Assembly: GCA_027336365.1 (NCBI GenBank)
Contig: DAHWFY010000006.1
Coordinates: 1 to 41,690 of the forward strand
DNA from: Bacillota bacterium
Lineage (GTDB): Bacteria; Bacillota; Bacilli; Alicyclobacillales; Alicyclobacillaceae
Direction of reading: 5' to 3'
DNA length: 41,690 nucleotides
In this document: positions 17,846 to 26,508 of the stretch, in pieces
How positions within the stretch are numbered: position 1 is the stretch's first letter
Layout of the letters: each line of letters starts with the position of its first letter
Translations under genes and position numbers: made by a program
The notes under the pieces: generated by a model
Told to the model about the DNA's origin: nothing
Seen by the model: the letters and a program-made list of their open reading frames with translations, nothing else
Database searches by the model: none

Positions 17846-17867
17846 GCTCCCACCATCTGCCCTAAAC

Positions 17868-18098
17868 CTAGGCTCCCTCCCGGGAAGAGGAGTCTTCCTC
17901 TTCCACGTAGGTGGGGTGTTGAACGATGTGCGTATAGTCGTAGCCATGGGTACAATGTTCGCAATGCACCCTTACGACCGTTTTCCCCACTGGAATGATG
18001 ACATGGTTCACCTTGTCACAGTGCGGACAGACCGAGTCAATCTCCCAGTGTCCGTGATGGGGGCTGTCAGCGTGTAAATTGTTATTGATGGAGTTCAT
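17868..18098 (-). CDS. Small zinc-ribbon protein, unknown function
   Basis: The C-terminal part is convincingly coding: two CxxC knuckles (VCPHC and HCEHC, 19 residues between the pairs) form a zinc ribbon, followed by an acidic Ser-rich tail. His-rich residues (HADSPHHGH) precede it. The ATG at 18098 gives 76 residues but lacks a good ribosome-binding site. The frame stays open to an ATG at 18389 (173 residues), and that upstream part shows no clear codon bias. It ends just before the -35 box of the Ehr promoter, so it is a separate transcript. I do not recognise the family; a redox or metal-handling accessory role would be a guess. Confidence 0.55.
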   Translation of the reverse strand: MNSINNNLHADSPHHGHWEIDSVCPHCDKVNHVIIPVGKTVVRVHCEHCTHGYDYTHIVQHPTYVEEEDSSSREGA

Positions 18099-18466
18099 CT
18101 GTGATGGGTGCACGGTCCTGTCATTTTTGCGGCAGAATCCCGCATCCTTCCCTCCCTTCCCGGAGACGGTTGAATGTACATCCGTGAAACATTTCGTTCC
18201 ATAAAGACCTCTGAACATATCGTGGAGTTCACTAATTTGTTTGTTCTCTCTCGCAAAAAATTTATTTTTCCCTTGTTCCTCACTGTACATGTCGCGAAAC
18301 GTATCTAAACCCATGGGCAATTTGGAGCCAAATGGAGTGAAAAATTGTGATTGCAGCCATGTCGGGCATAGGTCAGGTACAACGGTCATGTTCCAGACGA
18401 GAAACCTGTGTTTTAATCAAAGTCGTCGAGAACTTTTCACTTTAAGAGAGGTTGCCCAAAGAACGA
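18099..18466. other. Divergent region between the zinc-ribbon gene and an MFS gene
   Basis: About 370 bp. The minus strand is open as a possible N-terminal extension of the zinc-ribbon protein. No consensus promoter, riboswitch or strong hairpin was found. AAGAGAGG at 18443-18450 is a plausible ribosome-binding site for the plus-strand MFS gene. Confidence 0.4.
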
Positions 18467-19735
18467 ATGAAAGAACAACTCAGTTACGAGAGCGGATGGG
18501 TCAACCACTTAGGCTTGATATTGAAGCGGGGGACATGGACCAATTTTCGCTGGGATTTTTCAGCCGCAGTGTTTTTCAGCGTATTCAATGCCGTATTTGG
18601 ACAGTTTTACATTCCTATGGCATTGCGCAATGGGGCCACCAACCTGGAAGTGGGCCTGTTGTCTGCCGCTCCTGCCATCGGGTTATTGTTTTCTCCCCTC
18701 TGGGCAAATGCGCTGTCTGGCCGAGAATTGAAGCCTTTTGTTGTATATCCAAATCTCTTGGCGCGGGCGTCTTTGGTTGCGGTGGCGGTGTATCCCAAAC
18801 CCTGGATGTTCGTTGGTGTTTCTTTGTTGGTGAATTTTTTGGGGGGAATTCAAGCTCCAGCTTATGCAGCTTTTGTCACTCGCATGTACCCCCATCTGTT
18901 GCGTGGGCGATTGATGGGGTACGTACGTGTCGCTTTAGGTATGGCATTGGTGCCCGTGACGTATGGGGTGGGTCTGTGGTTCGCTCGCTCCGGATCCTCC
19001 GGGCCCTTAACGGCTGCGGCCGTTACGGGGGTTATTTCCATCTTGTTGTTTGCGAATGCGCAAGAGGTAGAAGCCACTGCTCATACCTCGACTCCCCGTC
19101 TGGGAGTCTCCCAGCAATGGGAAATGGTTCGCAGCAATCGCCCTTTGGCAATTTTTCTTGTGGCCACTACTCTGTCTGGATTTGGCAATATGCTGGCAAG
19201 CCCACTGTATCAGATATTCCAAATTCATCAACTGAATTTAACGGATTCGCAAATCAGTTTGACACGCATGGTGTATTACGGGGTTTTGCTAGTGGCCTAT
19301 TTTGTGATTGGCTGGGTGATTGACCATTTGTCGCCGAAAGTAGCCATGTTAGGTGGCATCGCTGCTTACATTGTGGTGCCTCTGTTGTATGCTGTTGGCG
19401 GGACTTACGGGGCGGTCATGGTTGCCAGTGGGTTTCAGGGAATGGGCGATGCCGCTTGGGACATTGGTGCAATGACTTATATCTTCAAATCCTCCCCCGG
19501 CCGAGAAGCCAGTGCTTTTGGTATGCACCTGATGTTGTTCGGAGTGCGCGGTAGCATCGGCCCTATGCTGGGTACGGCGTTGTCTCACAGTCTGTCTCCT
19601 GTGTGGATTTGGTACTCCGCCGCTGCTTTCGGTCTGATGGGCTATGTGGTGTTGTTTGACCCACATCATCGGGGAAGAGGGGTATCCACAATGTCCTGGT
19701 TGCGACGGGCTGGACTCGGAATACCGCCTCACTGA
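18467..19735 (+). CDS. MFS transporter
   Basis: A twelve-helix major facilitator of about 422 residues in the cytoplasmic membrane. Helix 1 starts near FSAAVFFSVFNAVFGQFY; a loop-2/3 motif of the PLWANALSGRELKP type and a central cytosolic loop (about 195-215) are visible, then a second six-helix bundle. Substrate not predictable. An in-frame TTG at 18452 is too close to the AAGAGAGG site; the ATG at 18467 is somewhat far. The next gene (SMP-30-like) follows after 130 bp, so a joint role in sugar-acid metabolism is possible but unproven. Confidence 0.8.
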   Translation: MKEQLSYESGWVNHLGLILKRGTWTNFRWDFSAAVFFSVFNAVFGQFYIPMALRNGATNLEVGLLSAAPAIGLLFSPLWANALSGRELKPFVVYPNLLARASLVAVAVYPKPWMFVGVSLLVNFLGGIQAPAYAAFVTRMYPHLLRGRLMGYVRVALGMALVPVTYGVGLWFARSGSSGPLTAAAVTGVISILLFANAQEVEATAHTSTPRLGVSQQWEMVRSNRPLAIFLVATTLSGFGNMLASPLYQIFQIHQLNLTDSQISLTRMVYYGVLLVAYFVIGWVIDHLSPKVAMLGGIAAYIVVPLLYAVGGTYGAVMVASGFQGMGDAAWDIGAMTYIFKSSPGREASAFGMHLMLFGVRGSIGPMLGTALSHSLSPVWIWYSAAAFGLMGYVVLFDPHHRGRGVSTMSWLRRAGLGIPPH

Positions 19736-19865
19736 TGAAACCAATTGGGCAGACAGAAGGTCCGCAGTTTGTTCTAAAAATCTCTTGAGGTCAAGATGGA
19801 TAAAGGGGAAATTGTAATAACTAACAAGCACATCAAAAGATATGAATAAGGAACGGGGAGTGTTT

Positions 19866-20750
19866 ATGGAGTCGTGGCAGAACTTGCAGTTGGTGTTGGA
19901 TGCACGGGCCGAATTGGCTGAAGGCCCCAGTTGGGACGGGGCCAACGGACGTTTGCTATGGGTGGATATTTTCGGCAAAAGAATTCACGGATTTTACCCT
20001 GAATCCGAGGAGTGGCGGGTATGGGAAATAGAATCCTATGTTTCCTCTGTGGTGCCCGTGGTCGGTCAAGAGGTGGTTGTCACTTTACCACACGAAATCT
20101 ACCGTGTGAACCTGTCTGACAGGTCTCGCAAGTTGCTTGCCGAAGTGGAGACGAGTCAAACGGGAAACCGTTGCAACGATGCCAAGTGCGATCCGAAGGG
20201 TAGACTGTGGGTGGGGACAATGGACATGACGGAACGCCAGCCCAATGGCAACCTATATTGCCTAGTTGGAGGAGAGTCGCTGCGCCAGGTCATCTCTGGA
20301 GTGACCGTTTCCAACGGGTTGGGTTGGAGCCCAGACGAAAAGGTGATGTATTACATCGATACCCCCACCCATCAGGTGATGGCTTATGACTTTGACGCGT
20401 CTACCGGTGAGTTGGCGCATCCCCGCGTAGTCATCACGGTTCCAGCGGAAATGGGTATGCCTGACGGCATGACGGTGGATAGCCAAGGGAAACTATGGGT
20501 TTGTCTTTGGGGGGGCTCTCGGGTCACTCGCTGGGACCCCCTGGACGGTCAACTGATGGACGAAATTTTTCTCCCGGCTCCAAATGTGACTTCTTGTGTA
20601 TTTGCTGGGAATTCTCTCGATGAACTTTATATCACCACGGCCCGCAGCGGACTGACCGCAGATACCCTGACCCAATTCCCTCACACCGGAGGCGTGTTTA
20701 GGGTAAAAACCCGATATCCTGGTTTACCTACACACGCCTTTATTCCATAA
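19866..20750 (+). CDS. SMP-30/gluconolactonase-like beta-propeller protein
   Basis: Predicted cytosolic lactonase of the SMP-30/LRE family, opening sugar lactones with a divalent metal. 294 residues form a six-bladed propeller. The metal-ligand motifs are in place: AEGPSWD (Glu) near the N terminus, NRCNDAKCDPKGRLWVGTM (Asn), SNGLGWSPD (Asn) and PDGMTVDSQGKLW (Asp). The ATG at 19866 is chosen because GGGGAG lies 6 nt upstream; an earlier in-frame ATG at 19842 lacks this. A TCTTGA-GG-TCAAGA inverted repeat at 19783-19796 may be an operator. The actual lactone is unknown. Confidence 0.88.
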   Translation: MESWQNLQLVLDARAELAEGPSWDGANGRLLWVDIFGKRIHGFYPESEEWRVWEIESYVSSVVPVVGQEVVVTLPHEIYRVNLSDRSRKLLAEVETSQTGNRCNDAKCDPKGRLWVGTMDMTERQPNGNLYCLVGGESLRQVISGVTVSNGLGWSPDEKVMYYIDTPTHQVMAYDFDASTGELAHPRVVITVPAEMGMPDGMTVDSQGKLWVCLWGGSRVTRWDPLDGQLMDEIFLPAPNVTSCVFAGNSLDELYITTARSGLTADTLTQFPHTGGVFRVKTRYPGLPTHAFIP

Positions 20751-20785
20751 AATAACGTGCGTGTTCAGATTCTCTTCGCGTTGTG

Positions 20786-21436
20786 TCAAATGTCTTGCCA
20801 GATGAGGGCAAACACGGCTGCAGGACCGTGCACACCGATGCTTTGGTCATTTTCGATATCCGAGGAACGACTGGGTCCGCTGACAAAATGCAGGTAAGAG
20901 GGAAGCTCGGTTTCTGCCAGCACCTCACCCAAACGAGTGCGAATTTGACTGGCTTTCAGCAGAGATATGTGAACTGTGGGAAGCAAATGCACTCCCCTGC
21001 CACGAGTGGGGGAAGCAGCCAGCACCAGCGTTCCGGTATCCGCAATCGCGTAAGCGCAGCCGGTGACTCCCACATCGGCACGGCTCACCTCGGACACCGA
21101 AACTTGTCCCCATTGCAATCGGGGATAGGTGGCGAGTACGTTCGATACACCAAACTCGTCCATCTCTTCTCCCCAAGTGGCTACCCTCTGAGGATGCAAC
21201 TGAGCCAATACCTGGGAGAGTCCTTGCTGTAGACCTTGCAATGTGTCAAACACCCGTCCCTCTCCTCCCAATGCGGTAAAGGCAGTCAGAAAATGGTCTA
21301 TTCGTGCGACCAACGTCTCCTCCCGACGGGTCCAAAACTCCGGGGCGCCGACGACTTGGCGTTGCGGGGCCATGGTCATGGGGTGAGTTCTGCCCAACCG
21401 CTGAGCGATATTTTGCAGAAATTCCTGTTCATTCAT
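20786..21436 (-). CDS. lutC: Lactate utilization protein C
   Basis: LUD-domain subunit of the LutABC L-lactate oxidizing complex, 216 residues. The conserved block with GCAYAIADTGTLVL and the following RGVHLLPTVHI matches LutC/YkgG. The ATG at 21436 has AGGAGG 7-8 nt upstream and overlaps lutB by 8 bp; the longer open frame upstream lies within lutB. Last gene of the lut operon. LutABC converts L-lactate to pyruvate. Confidence 0.93.
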   Translation of the reverse strand: MNEQEFLQNIAQRLGRTHPMTMAPQRQVVGAPEFWTRREETLVARIDHFLTAFTALGGEGRVFDTLQGLQQGLSQVLAQLHPQRVATWGEEMDEFGVSNVLATYPRLQWGQVSVSEVSRADVGVTGCAYAIADTGTLVLAASPTRGRGVHLLPTVHISLLKASQIRTRLGEVLAETELPSYLHFVSGPSRSSDIENDQSIGVHGPAAVFALIWQDI

Positions 21437-22991
21437 TCTCGGCGTCCTCCTTTTGCGTCTTTTCATTCTCTCGTATCTTTTTGTCTTCTTGTGCTGTCCA
21501 TGGAGATGAAAACGGACTGGGCTTGAGAGGGTCTGATTTGGACAGGTTCGCCGCCTCACCGCCGAGGTGAACCGACGGATGAAGGCCCAGTTCCTGCTGC
21601 AGGGATTGCCAACGCTGACGGAATGGAATTTTTGCCAGACTGGGTGCATCGCGGTGGGCGGTCCACCCAGCCAAAGGCCCCAGTTGAGCGGAGATGGCAC
21701 CGTCATGCACCAAAGGCTGCTGACCAAAACGAGCCGCACTGAGGGCGAGTCTGTATCGGCCAGGACGTGCGAAAGTTGCACCATATGCCTTGAAAATCAG
21801 TCGTTCTGCGGGGGGATTGTACCCGGCTTCGACGCTGCGTGCGCGTAGGGAGACGAGCATGTGGTGCAGAGGGATTTTCACCGGGCAGGTCTCCCAGCAG
21901 GCACCGCACAGGCTGGATGCATAGGGTAAATCCGCATACGCCGGGCCGGGATGGAGCAGAGGCGTTAAGACGGCTCCAATGGGTCCTGGATATACGGAGC
22001 CGTAACTGTGCCCACCAATTTGCCGATAAACCGGGCAGACGTTCAGGCAGGCACCGCAACGAATGCAGTGCAGTACTTCTTGAAATTGAGGGTCTCCCAA
22101 TTGACGGGAACGGCCATTGTCCAGAATGATGATGTGCAGTTCTGAGGCCCCATCCCTTTCCTGCGCCCGCCGCGGCCCCGTAAGGACAGACATGTAAGTG
22201 ATCACATTTTGGCCGGTGGCGGACCGAGGCAGTAGGTTCGAAAATACCTCCAAGTCCGCCAGGGATGGCAACAGTCGCTCCATACCCATCATCACAATGT
22301 GTACCGATGGGAGGTTGGTCACCATATCGGCATTTCCTTCATTGGTAAACAAAACCACGCTGCCCGTATCGGCAATTCCAAAATTGCAGCCAGTGATACC
22401 CACGTCGGCCTGACTGAATTTCTCCCTCATGGTCTGGCGGGCAAAGGCGGTCAGGTCCTTGGTATCGGTGGTCAGATGCTCTCCACCTGCCGCGGTAAAT
22501 AGGTCTTTAATCTGTTGTCTATTTTTATGGATGGCTGGGATAATGATGTGGGATGGAGTTTCCCCTGCCAGTTGTACAATATATTCTCCTAAGTCCGTTT
22601 CGACCACCGCAATGCCTGCCGCTTCCAGGTGGTGGTTCAGGTTTGCCTCCTCAGAGACCATGGACTTTGACTTTACCACTCGTTTTGCGCGGTGTGCTCG
22701 GGCAATGTCCAGAGCGATGTGAGCGGCCTCGTCCCCATCAGCGGCAAAGTAAACTTGTCCCCCTGCCTGGCGAACGTGATGGGCAAACTGCTGCAGGTAA
22801 TAATCCAGATGAGACACCGTGTGTGCGCGGATTTGTCGCCCTCGCTCTCGCCATTCTTCCCAATGACCGAACTCCTCCGTGACGGTCTGTTTTTTGTTGC
22901 GCAACTTATCCTGCGTAAAACGAACGGCGGCGCGTAAAAAGTCATTTTGCAAGGACTCTCTGGACCTTGCTAAAATTCCGGACGGGTTCAC
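21429..22991 (-). CDS. lutB: Lactate utilization iron-sulfur protein B
   Basis: A 520-residue Fe-S subunit of LutABC. An N-terminal LUD domain (GCNFGIADTGSVVLFTNEG, about 201-219) is followed by two ferredoxin motifs: Cys309, 312, 315, 319 (CIRCGACLNVCP) and Cys362, 365, 369 (LCGACWETCP). A C-terminal tail rich in Lys and Glu makes it somewhat longer than the Bacillus protein. GTG start with AAAGGAG upstream; it overlaps lutA by 4 bp (GTGA). Confidence 0.95.
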   Translation of the reverse strand: MNPSGILARSRESLQNDFLRAAVRFTQDKLRNKKQTVTEEFGHWEEWRERGRQIRAHTVSHLDYYLQQFAHHVRQAGGQVYFAADGDEAAHIALDIARAHRAKRVVKSKSMVSEEANLNHHLEAAGIAVVETDLGEYIVQLAGETPSHIIIPAIHKNRQQIKDLFTAAGGEHLTTDTKDLTAFARQTMREKFSQADVGITGCNFGIADTGSVVLFTNEGNADMVTNLPSVHIVMMGMERLLPSLADLEVFSNLLPRSATGQNVITYMSVLTGPRRAQERDGASELHIIILDNGRSRQLGDPQFQEVLHCIRCGACLNVCPVYRQIGGHSYGSVYPGPIGAVLTPLLHPGPAYADLPYASSLCGACWETCPVKIPLHHMLVSLRARSVEAGYNPPAERLIFKAYGATFARPGRYRLALSAARFGQQPLVHDGAISAQLGPLAGWTAHRDAPSLAKIPFRQRWQSLQQELGLHPSVHLGGEAANLSKSDPLKPSPFSSPWTAQEDKKIRENEKTQKEDAENE

Positions 22992-23749
22992 GACTTGGCC
23001 ATCTCCTTTCCATGCGATTCGGCAAACTGGATACCTTCATACAGAAGTTGTGCGAGGTGCATGACGCGGATGTTATATCCTTCGCGGCGCAGTCTACCGC
23101 CAATATTCATGAGACATCCCATGTCCAATCCCACCAGCACATCGGCCTGTGTTTCCCGAATGTGCTGAGATTTCTCCGCAACCATGGCTGCGGAAATGTC
23201 ATGCATTTTCACCGCAAAGGTGCCGCCAAATCCACAGCAGTCCTGGGCGTAGGGCAGGTCAACAAACTCCAGTCCGCGGACGTGGTGGAGCAGTTCCAGC
23301 GGCTCATCGCGAATGCCCAGCAAACGAGAGGCATGGCAGGTGGGATGATAGGTCACGCGGTGCGGAAATTCCGCCCCCACGTCGGTCACTCCCAGAACAT
23401 GGACGAGGAACTGGCTGAATTCGTACATCTTGCCTGCCAAGCTTCTGGCCTTTGGACCCCATATGGGATCGTCCGCAAACAGTTCTGGGTAGTGGTCTAC
23501 AATCATCTCATTGCAGGACCCGGAGGGAGACACCACATACGTTGCACTGTCGAAGGCCGTGAGTAGAGTTTTCGCGACTTCTCGGGTTTCGGCCAGATAT
23601 CCACTATTGTAGGAAGGCTGACCGCAGCAGGTCTGCTGGGGAGGAACGTCCATGGTGACCCCATAGCGGTTGAGAATGCGTACCATGGATTCCATCACAT
23701 TGGGGAACACGTTGTCGGCAAGACAGGTGAGAAAGAGAGAGACGTGCAC
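22988..23749 (-). CDS. lutA: Lactate utilization protein A
   Basis: CCG-domain subunit of LutABC, similar to the glycolate oxidase GlcF C-terminal half, carrying paired cysteine motifs for an unusual Fe-S cluster: TCCGQPSYNSG in the first repeat and DCCGFGGTFAVK in the second. About 253 residues. I prefer the GTG at 23749 (AAGAAGGTG just upstream), which gives the usual MHVSLFLTCL start; the GTG at 23758 is an alternative. It follows lutR by about 77 bp with no terminator, so the repressor and the enzyme genes are probably cotranscribed. Confidence 0.93.
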   Translation of the reverse strand: MHVSLFLTCLADNVFPNVMESMVRILNRYGVTMDVPPQQTCCGQPSYNSGYLAETREVAKTLLTAFDSATYVVSPSGSCNEMIVDHYPELFADDPIWGPKARSLAGKMYEFSQFLVHVLGVTDVGAEFPHRVTYHPTCHASRLLGIRDEPLELLHHVRGLEFVDLPYAQDCCGFGGTFAVKMHDISAAMVAEKSQHIRETQADVLVGLDMGCLMNIGGRLRREGYNIRVMHLAQLLYEGIQFAESHGKEMAKS

Positions 23750-23826
23750 CAGGTTCACCTTCTTTAAAGGGTATTTATTACAGAAATTTTTTCGTGCGAT
23801 TTTCTGATATGGATTCGTCTGTAAAG

Positions 23827-24543
23827 TTATGAGCGAAGAGGAGGAGGAAGGTGCAGTGCGTTTTCGACATGAGTCAGATGCTCCATCATGGCCTGTTCAG
23901 CGGCTTTGGTATCGTGGTCCGCGATGCATTGGACAATTTTGCGGTGCTGCTCCAATAAGCGCTTCGGTTCATCTGGGAGATGATACAGCGCTTGTCGGCT
24001 TGCCAATAAGGCTCCCTGAATTTCACCAGCAACGGCGTCCATTAAGGCCACCAGGTAGGGGTTGCCAGAAGCCTGAACCAGGGCGTAGTGAAATTCCCAG
24101 TCTGTCTGTTCGCCCAATTCACAGGAGGCCAAGTCTGCTTGCATTTTGCCCAGGATGTTCCGTAGAACCTGCAGTTGTTCTGTAGAGCAACGGATTGCGG
24201 CCAAATGACAGACACCCGTCTCCAGTACCTTGCGCAACTCCAACAGAGACTGAATTTCTGTGCTGTGCAGGCGCGCTGTATCCTCCAGAGTGTGGACAAG
24301 TTTTGCGGGATCATAAGATTGAACAAAGGTACCCTCTCCCTGCCGCATAGTCACGAGGCGCAGGGCTTGCAAGGCACTCAACGCCTCCCGAACCGCCGCC
24401 TGGCTGACGGAAAACTGTTGACTCAACAGACGCACCGAGGGCAACTTCGACCCGGAGGCAAAGGTACCGTCGAGGATGGCCTGTCTGAGCTGTTCTGCGA
24501 CTACTTCATACGTCTTGGTGGATTTGACCGGGGTTAAAACCAA
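23827..24543 (-). CDS. lutR: FadR-type GntR regulator of the lut operon
   Basis: A 238-residue transcription factor. The N-terminal winged helix-turn-helix (about 10-75; GSKLPSVRLLSQQFSVSQAAVREAL split over two helices) is followed by an all-helical FCD effector domain (about 85-235) with His residues suited to metal or carboxylate binding. This matches LutR/LldR repressors that respond to lactate. The TTG at 24543 is the start, with GGAGGTG 7 nt upstream; the longer frame lacks support. Its own promoter is followed by a palindromic operator, implying autorepression. Confidence 0.88.
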   Translation of the reverse strand: MVLTPVKSTKTYEVVAEQLRQAILDGTFASGSKLPSVRLLSQQFSVSQAAVREALSALQALRLVTMRQGEGTFVQSYDPAKLVHTLEDTARLHSTEIQSLLELRKVLETGVCHLAAIRCSTEQLQVLRNILGKMQADLASCELGEQTDWEFHYALVQASGNPYLVALMDAVAGEIQGALLASRQALYHLPDEPKRLLEQHRKIVQCIADHDTKAAEQAMMEHLTHVENALHLPPPLRS

Positions 24544-24651
24544 GGATGAACACCTCCACAGGTAAGAAATTTGCGGTGCGACTTTGTCCGTGTGTAAGGA
24601 GTTCAAGACTTTCACAGGTGATGGGATGGACGACAGAGTGATCGATTCACA

Positions 24652-24668
24652 GATCTGGTCATCAGATC
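24652..24668 (-). promoter_or_regulatory. Probable LutR operator
   Basis: GATCTG-GTCAT-CAGATC is a perfect 6-bp inverted repeat with a 5-bp centre, 15 bp downstream of the lutR -10 box. Its TGGTCATCA core resembles FadR/GntR-family half-sites. Binding would block initiation or early elongation of lutRABC. Confidence 0.65.
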
Positions 24669-24682
24669 AATGAATAATTGAA

Positions 24683-24711
24683 ATCGTAGCATTGCGTGAA
24701 AGCGATGTCAA
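24683..24711 (-). promoter_or_regulatory. Sigma-A promoter of lutRABC
   Basis: On the minus strand a perfect TTGACA (24711-24706) and TACGAT (24688-24683) are 17 bp apart; the start site should fall near 24675, directly before the operator. Confidence 0.8.
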
Positions 24712-24802
24712 TATTGTGTGATTGCATGGATTTTTCATCAGAATGCGTATAAGATACGGATGGCGCAGAAGGGGAAATGACCATACAGAAGGGAGTCTAT
24801 CC

Positions 24803-25756
24803 GTGAAACTGCCCTTGCGGGAGTATAAAGGGGTCTTGGCTTTGGTTATTGCTAACTTCATCTGGTCGGGTACCTTTCCGGTGACGGCCTTGGCCCTACG
24901 CCAGGTCACTCCGATTTTTTTATCCTTGGTGCGCCTGGCCGCAGGTGCGTTGTTGCTGACCCCGCTACTGTTTTATCGGCGGACGAGCTGGGATCTCTTG
25001 GTTTGGCGTTGGCAGCCTGTCCTATGGGCCTTACTACTGGGGATATTAGGATTTACGATCCCGATGTACTTGGAAATCCAAGGTTTGGCTCTGTCTAATC
25101 CGGCTTTGGCGGCTATTTTCATTGCCTTGGAGCCAGTATTCACGGTACTCATGAGCGCTCTGTGGTTGCGTGAATCTTTACCGAAAATGCGTTGGTTGGC
25201 GGTGGGTATGGCGGTGGTGGGGGCCTGGGCTACTGCTGGTTTTCCCAGACCGGGGAATACCGGACACTGGACAGGAGATGTCCTGTTGCTGGGCGCCGTG
25301 TTGTGCTATGCCGCCTATAACGTCACTTCCAAGTATCTGTTGTACTGGGTGACGCCAGAGGCCGCTGCCGCAGGTACACTATGGGGCGGGCTGGTGGGCA
25401 CCCTGCCCATGTGGTGGTGGATGGGACACTGGCTTCCCCAAACCTTGTCGACACTGAGTTGGGGAACCTTGGCCTATCTGAGCGTGCTGGGAACTGCCGG
25501 GGCTTATTTGCTGTGGATGTTTGCAGTGGCCCGAGTTCCCATGTCTTTGGCCGCTTTGTTTTTGTATGTACAGCCGGTGTTAGGGGTCATCTTATCAGAA
25601 TGGGTGGTGCCTGCTCCCTTGAAAGTGTCCTATTACGTTGGGGCGAGCCTCATCTTGGCGGCTTTGTACTTAGGCAGGCAACGCTCATTGCTGATGCCGT
25701 CTGACAGTGAATCCAGGACTTCGGCCGTCGGCCATTCGGACTCTCCAGGCGCTTAG
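24803..25756 (+). CDS. EamA-family (DMT) permease
   Basis: Ten-helix drug/metabolite transporter of about 317 residues with two EamA repeats (about 10-140 and 155-285). The ANFIWSGTFP start of helix 1 and the QPVLGVILSEW motif in helix 9-10 are typical of RhaT/YdcZ-like exporters. GTG at 24803 is preferred (AGAAGGGAG upstream); the frame extends to 24722 without support. It is divergent from lutR and shares the 260-bp control region, so lactate-linked regulation is possible. Its 3' end overlaps the convergent GNAT gene by 4 bp. Substrate unknown. Confidence 0.85.
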   Translation: MKLPLREYKGVLALVIANFIWSGTFPVTALALRQVTPIFLSLVRLAAGALLLTPLLFYRRTSWDLLVWRWQPVLWALLLGILGFTIPMYLEIQGLALSNPALAAIFIALEPVFTVLMSALWLRESLPKMRWLAVGMAVVGAWATAGFPRPGNTGHWTGDVLLLGAVLCYAAYNVTSKYLLYWVTPEAAAAGTLWGGLVGTLPMWWWMGHWLPQTLSTLSWGTLAYLSVLGTAGAYLLWMFAVARVPMSLAALFLYVQPVLGVILSEWVVPAPLKVSYYVGASLILAALYLGRQRSLLMPSDSESRTSAVGHSDSPGA

Positions 25757-26226
25757 CCCAATGATTTGCTCATGCGCACGTGTTCAATGCCAGCATCCAG
25801 GAAAACTTCCTGGCTGTTCTGTTGATATCCCAGTCGCAGATAGAATTCTGCCGCGGTACACTGGGCGTCTAGAACCAAGTGACGGTAACCTTGACGAAGA
25901 GCCAACTCCTCAATGGCTCGCATGACGATGCGGCCAAACCCTCGACCTCGAGCAGACTGGCGCACGGCAACTCGCTGCACCTTGCCGATATGTGTGGTGT
26001 CTTGGGGAAACCCATTCAGCGGGTGGTCGTAAGGAATGAGGCGGGCCGTCGCAACCGGCCGCTCACTGTCATCAACAGCCAGCACATGAATGCAACGGGA
26101 CAGGTCATCCCACTCGTCCACTTCCAAGTTATCAGGAACCCCCTGTTCCCTAACAAACACCTCCCTGCGAATCTGTAGACACTCCTGCAGGTCTTCGGGT
26201 TTATTCACTGCGAAAATTTTAGTCAT
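25753..26226 (-). CDS. GNAT acetyltransferase, YjcF/ElaA type
   Basis: A 157-residue single-domain N-acetyltransferase. Motif A reads KVQRVAVRQSARGRGFGRIVM with the (Q/R)xxGxG/A acetyl-CoA pyrophosphate loop; the N-terminal IRREVFVREQGVP matches the YjcF/ElaA branch. ATG preceded by GAGGAAGG. Substrate unknown, probably a small amine. Confidence 0.88.
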   Translation of the reverse strand: MTKIFAVNKPEDLQECLQIRREVFVREQGVPDNLEVDEWDDLSRCIHVLAVDDSERPVATARLIPYDHPLNGFPQDTTHIGKVQRVAVRQSARGRGFGRIVMRAIEELALRQGYRHLVLDAQCTAAEFYLRLGYQQNSQEVFLDAGIEHVRMSKSLG

Positions 26227-26401
26227 AATTTGAATTCCTTCCTCGTTTCGGTGTTCTATCCAACAGACAGTGCCGATGCTTCCTTCTCATCCAGTATAGT
26301 ACAAAAGACAGAAGTGGAGCAGAAGACAACACGAACCCTCCGCATGACTTGTCAAGGCACAGAGCAGGCTACGAGCAGGAAGCTTAGCGCGATCACGCAC
26401 C

Positions 26402-26430
26402 TGGACATCAGATGCTGCATTGAATATAAA
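26402..26430 (+). promoter_or_regulatory. Candidate promoter of the GH130 gene
   Basis: TGGACA (26402-26407) and TATAAA (26425-26430) are spaced by 17 bp, about 80 bp upstream of the GH130 start. Each box is one base from consensus. Confidence 0.6.
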
Positions 26431-26508
26431 GAACTGATCCGCGTTCTGCGAACTTGTGGAAACCACTGAGGTGTTGAGAACAGATTGGAAAGAAAGGGGA
26501 ACCAGGCT

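Noticed and set aside
18241-19323. Long 360-codon plus-strand frame
   Set aside because: It overlaps the MFS gene in another frame, has no hydrophobic pattern or family match and begins in the divergent region; it is a shadow frame.
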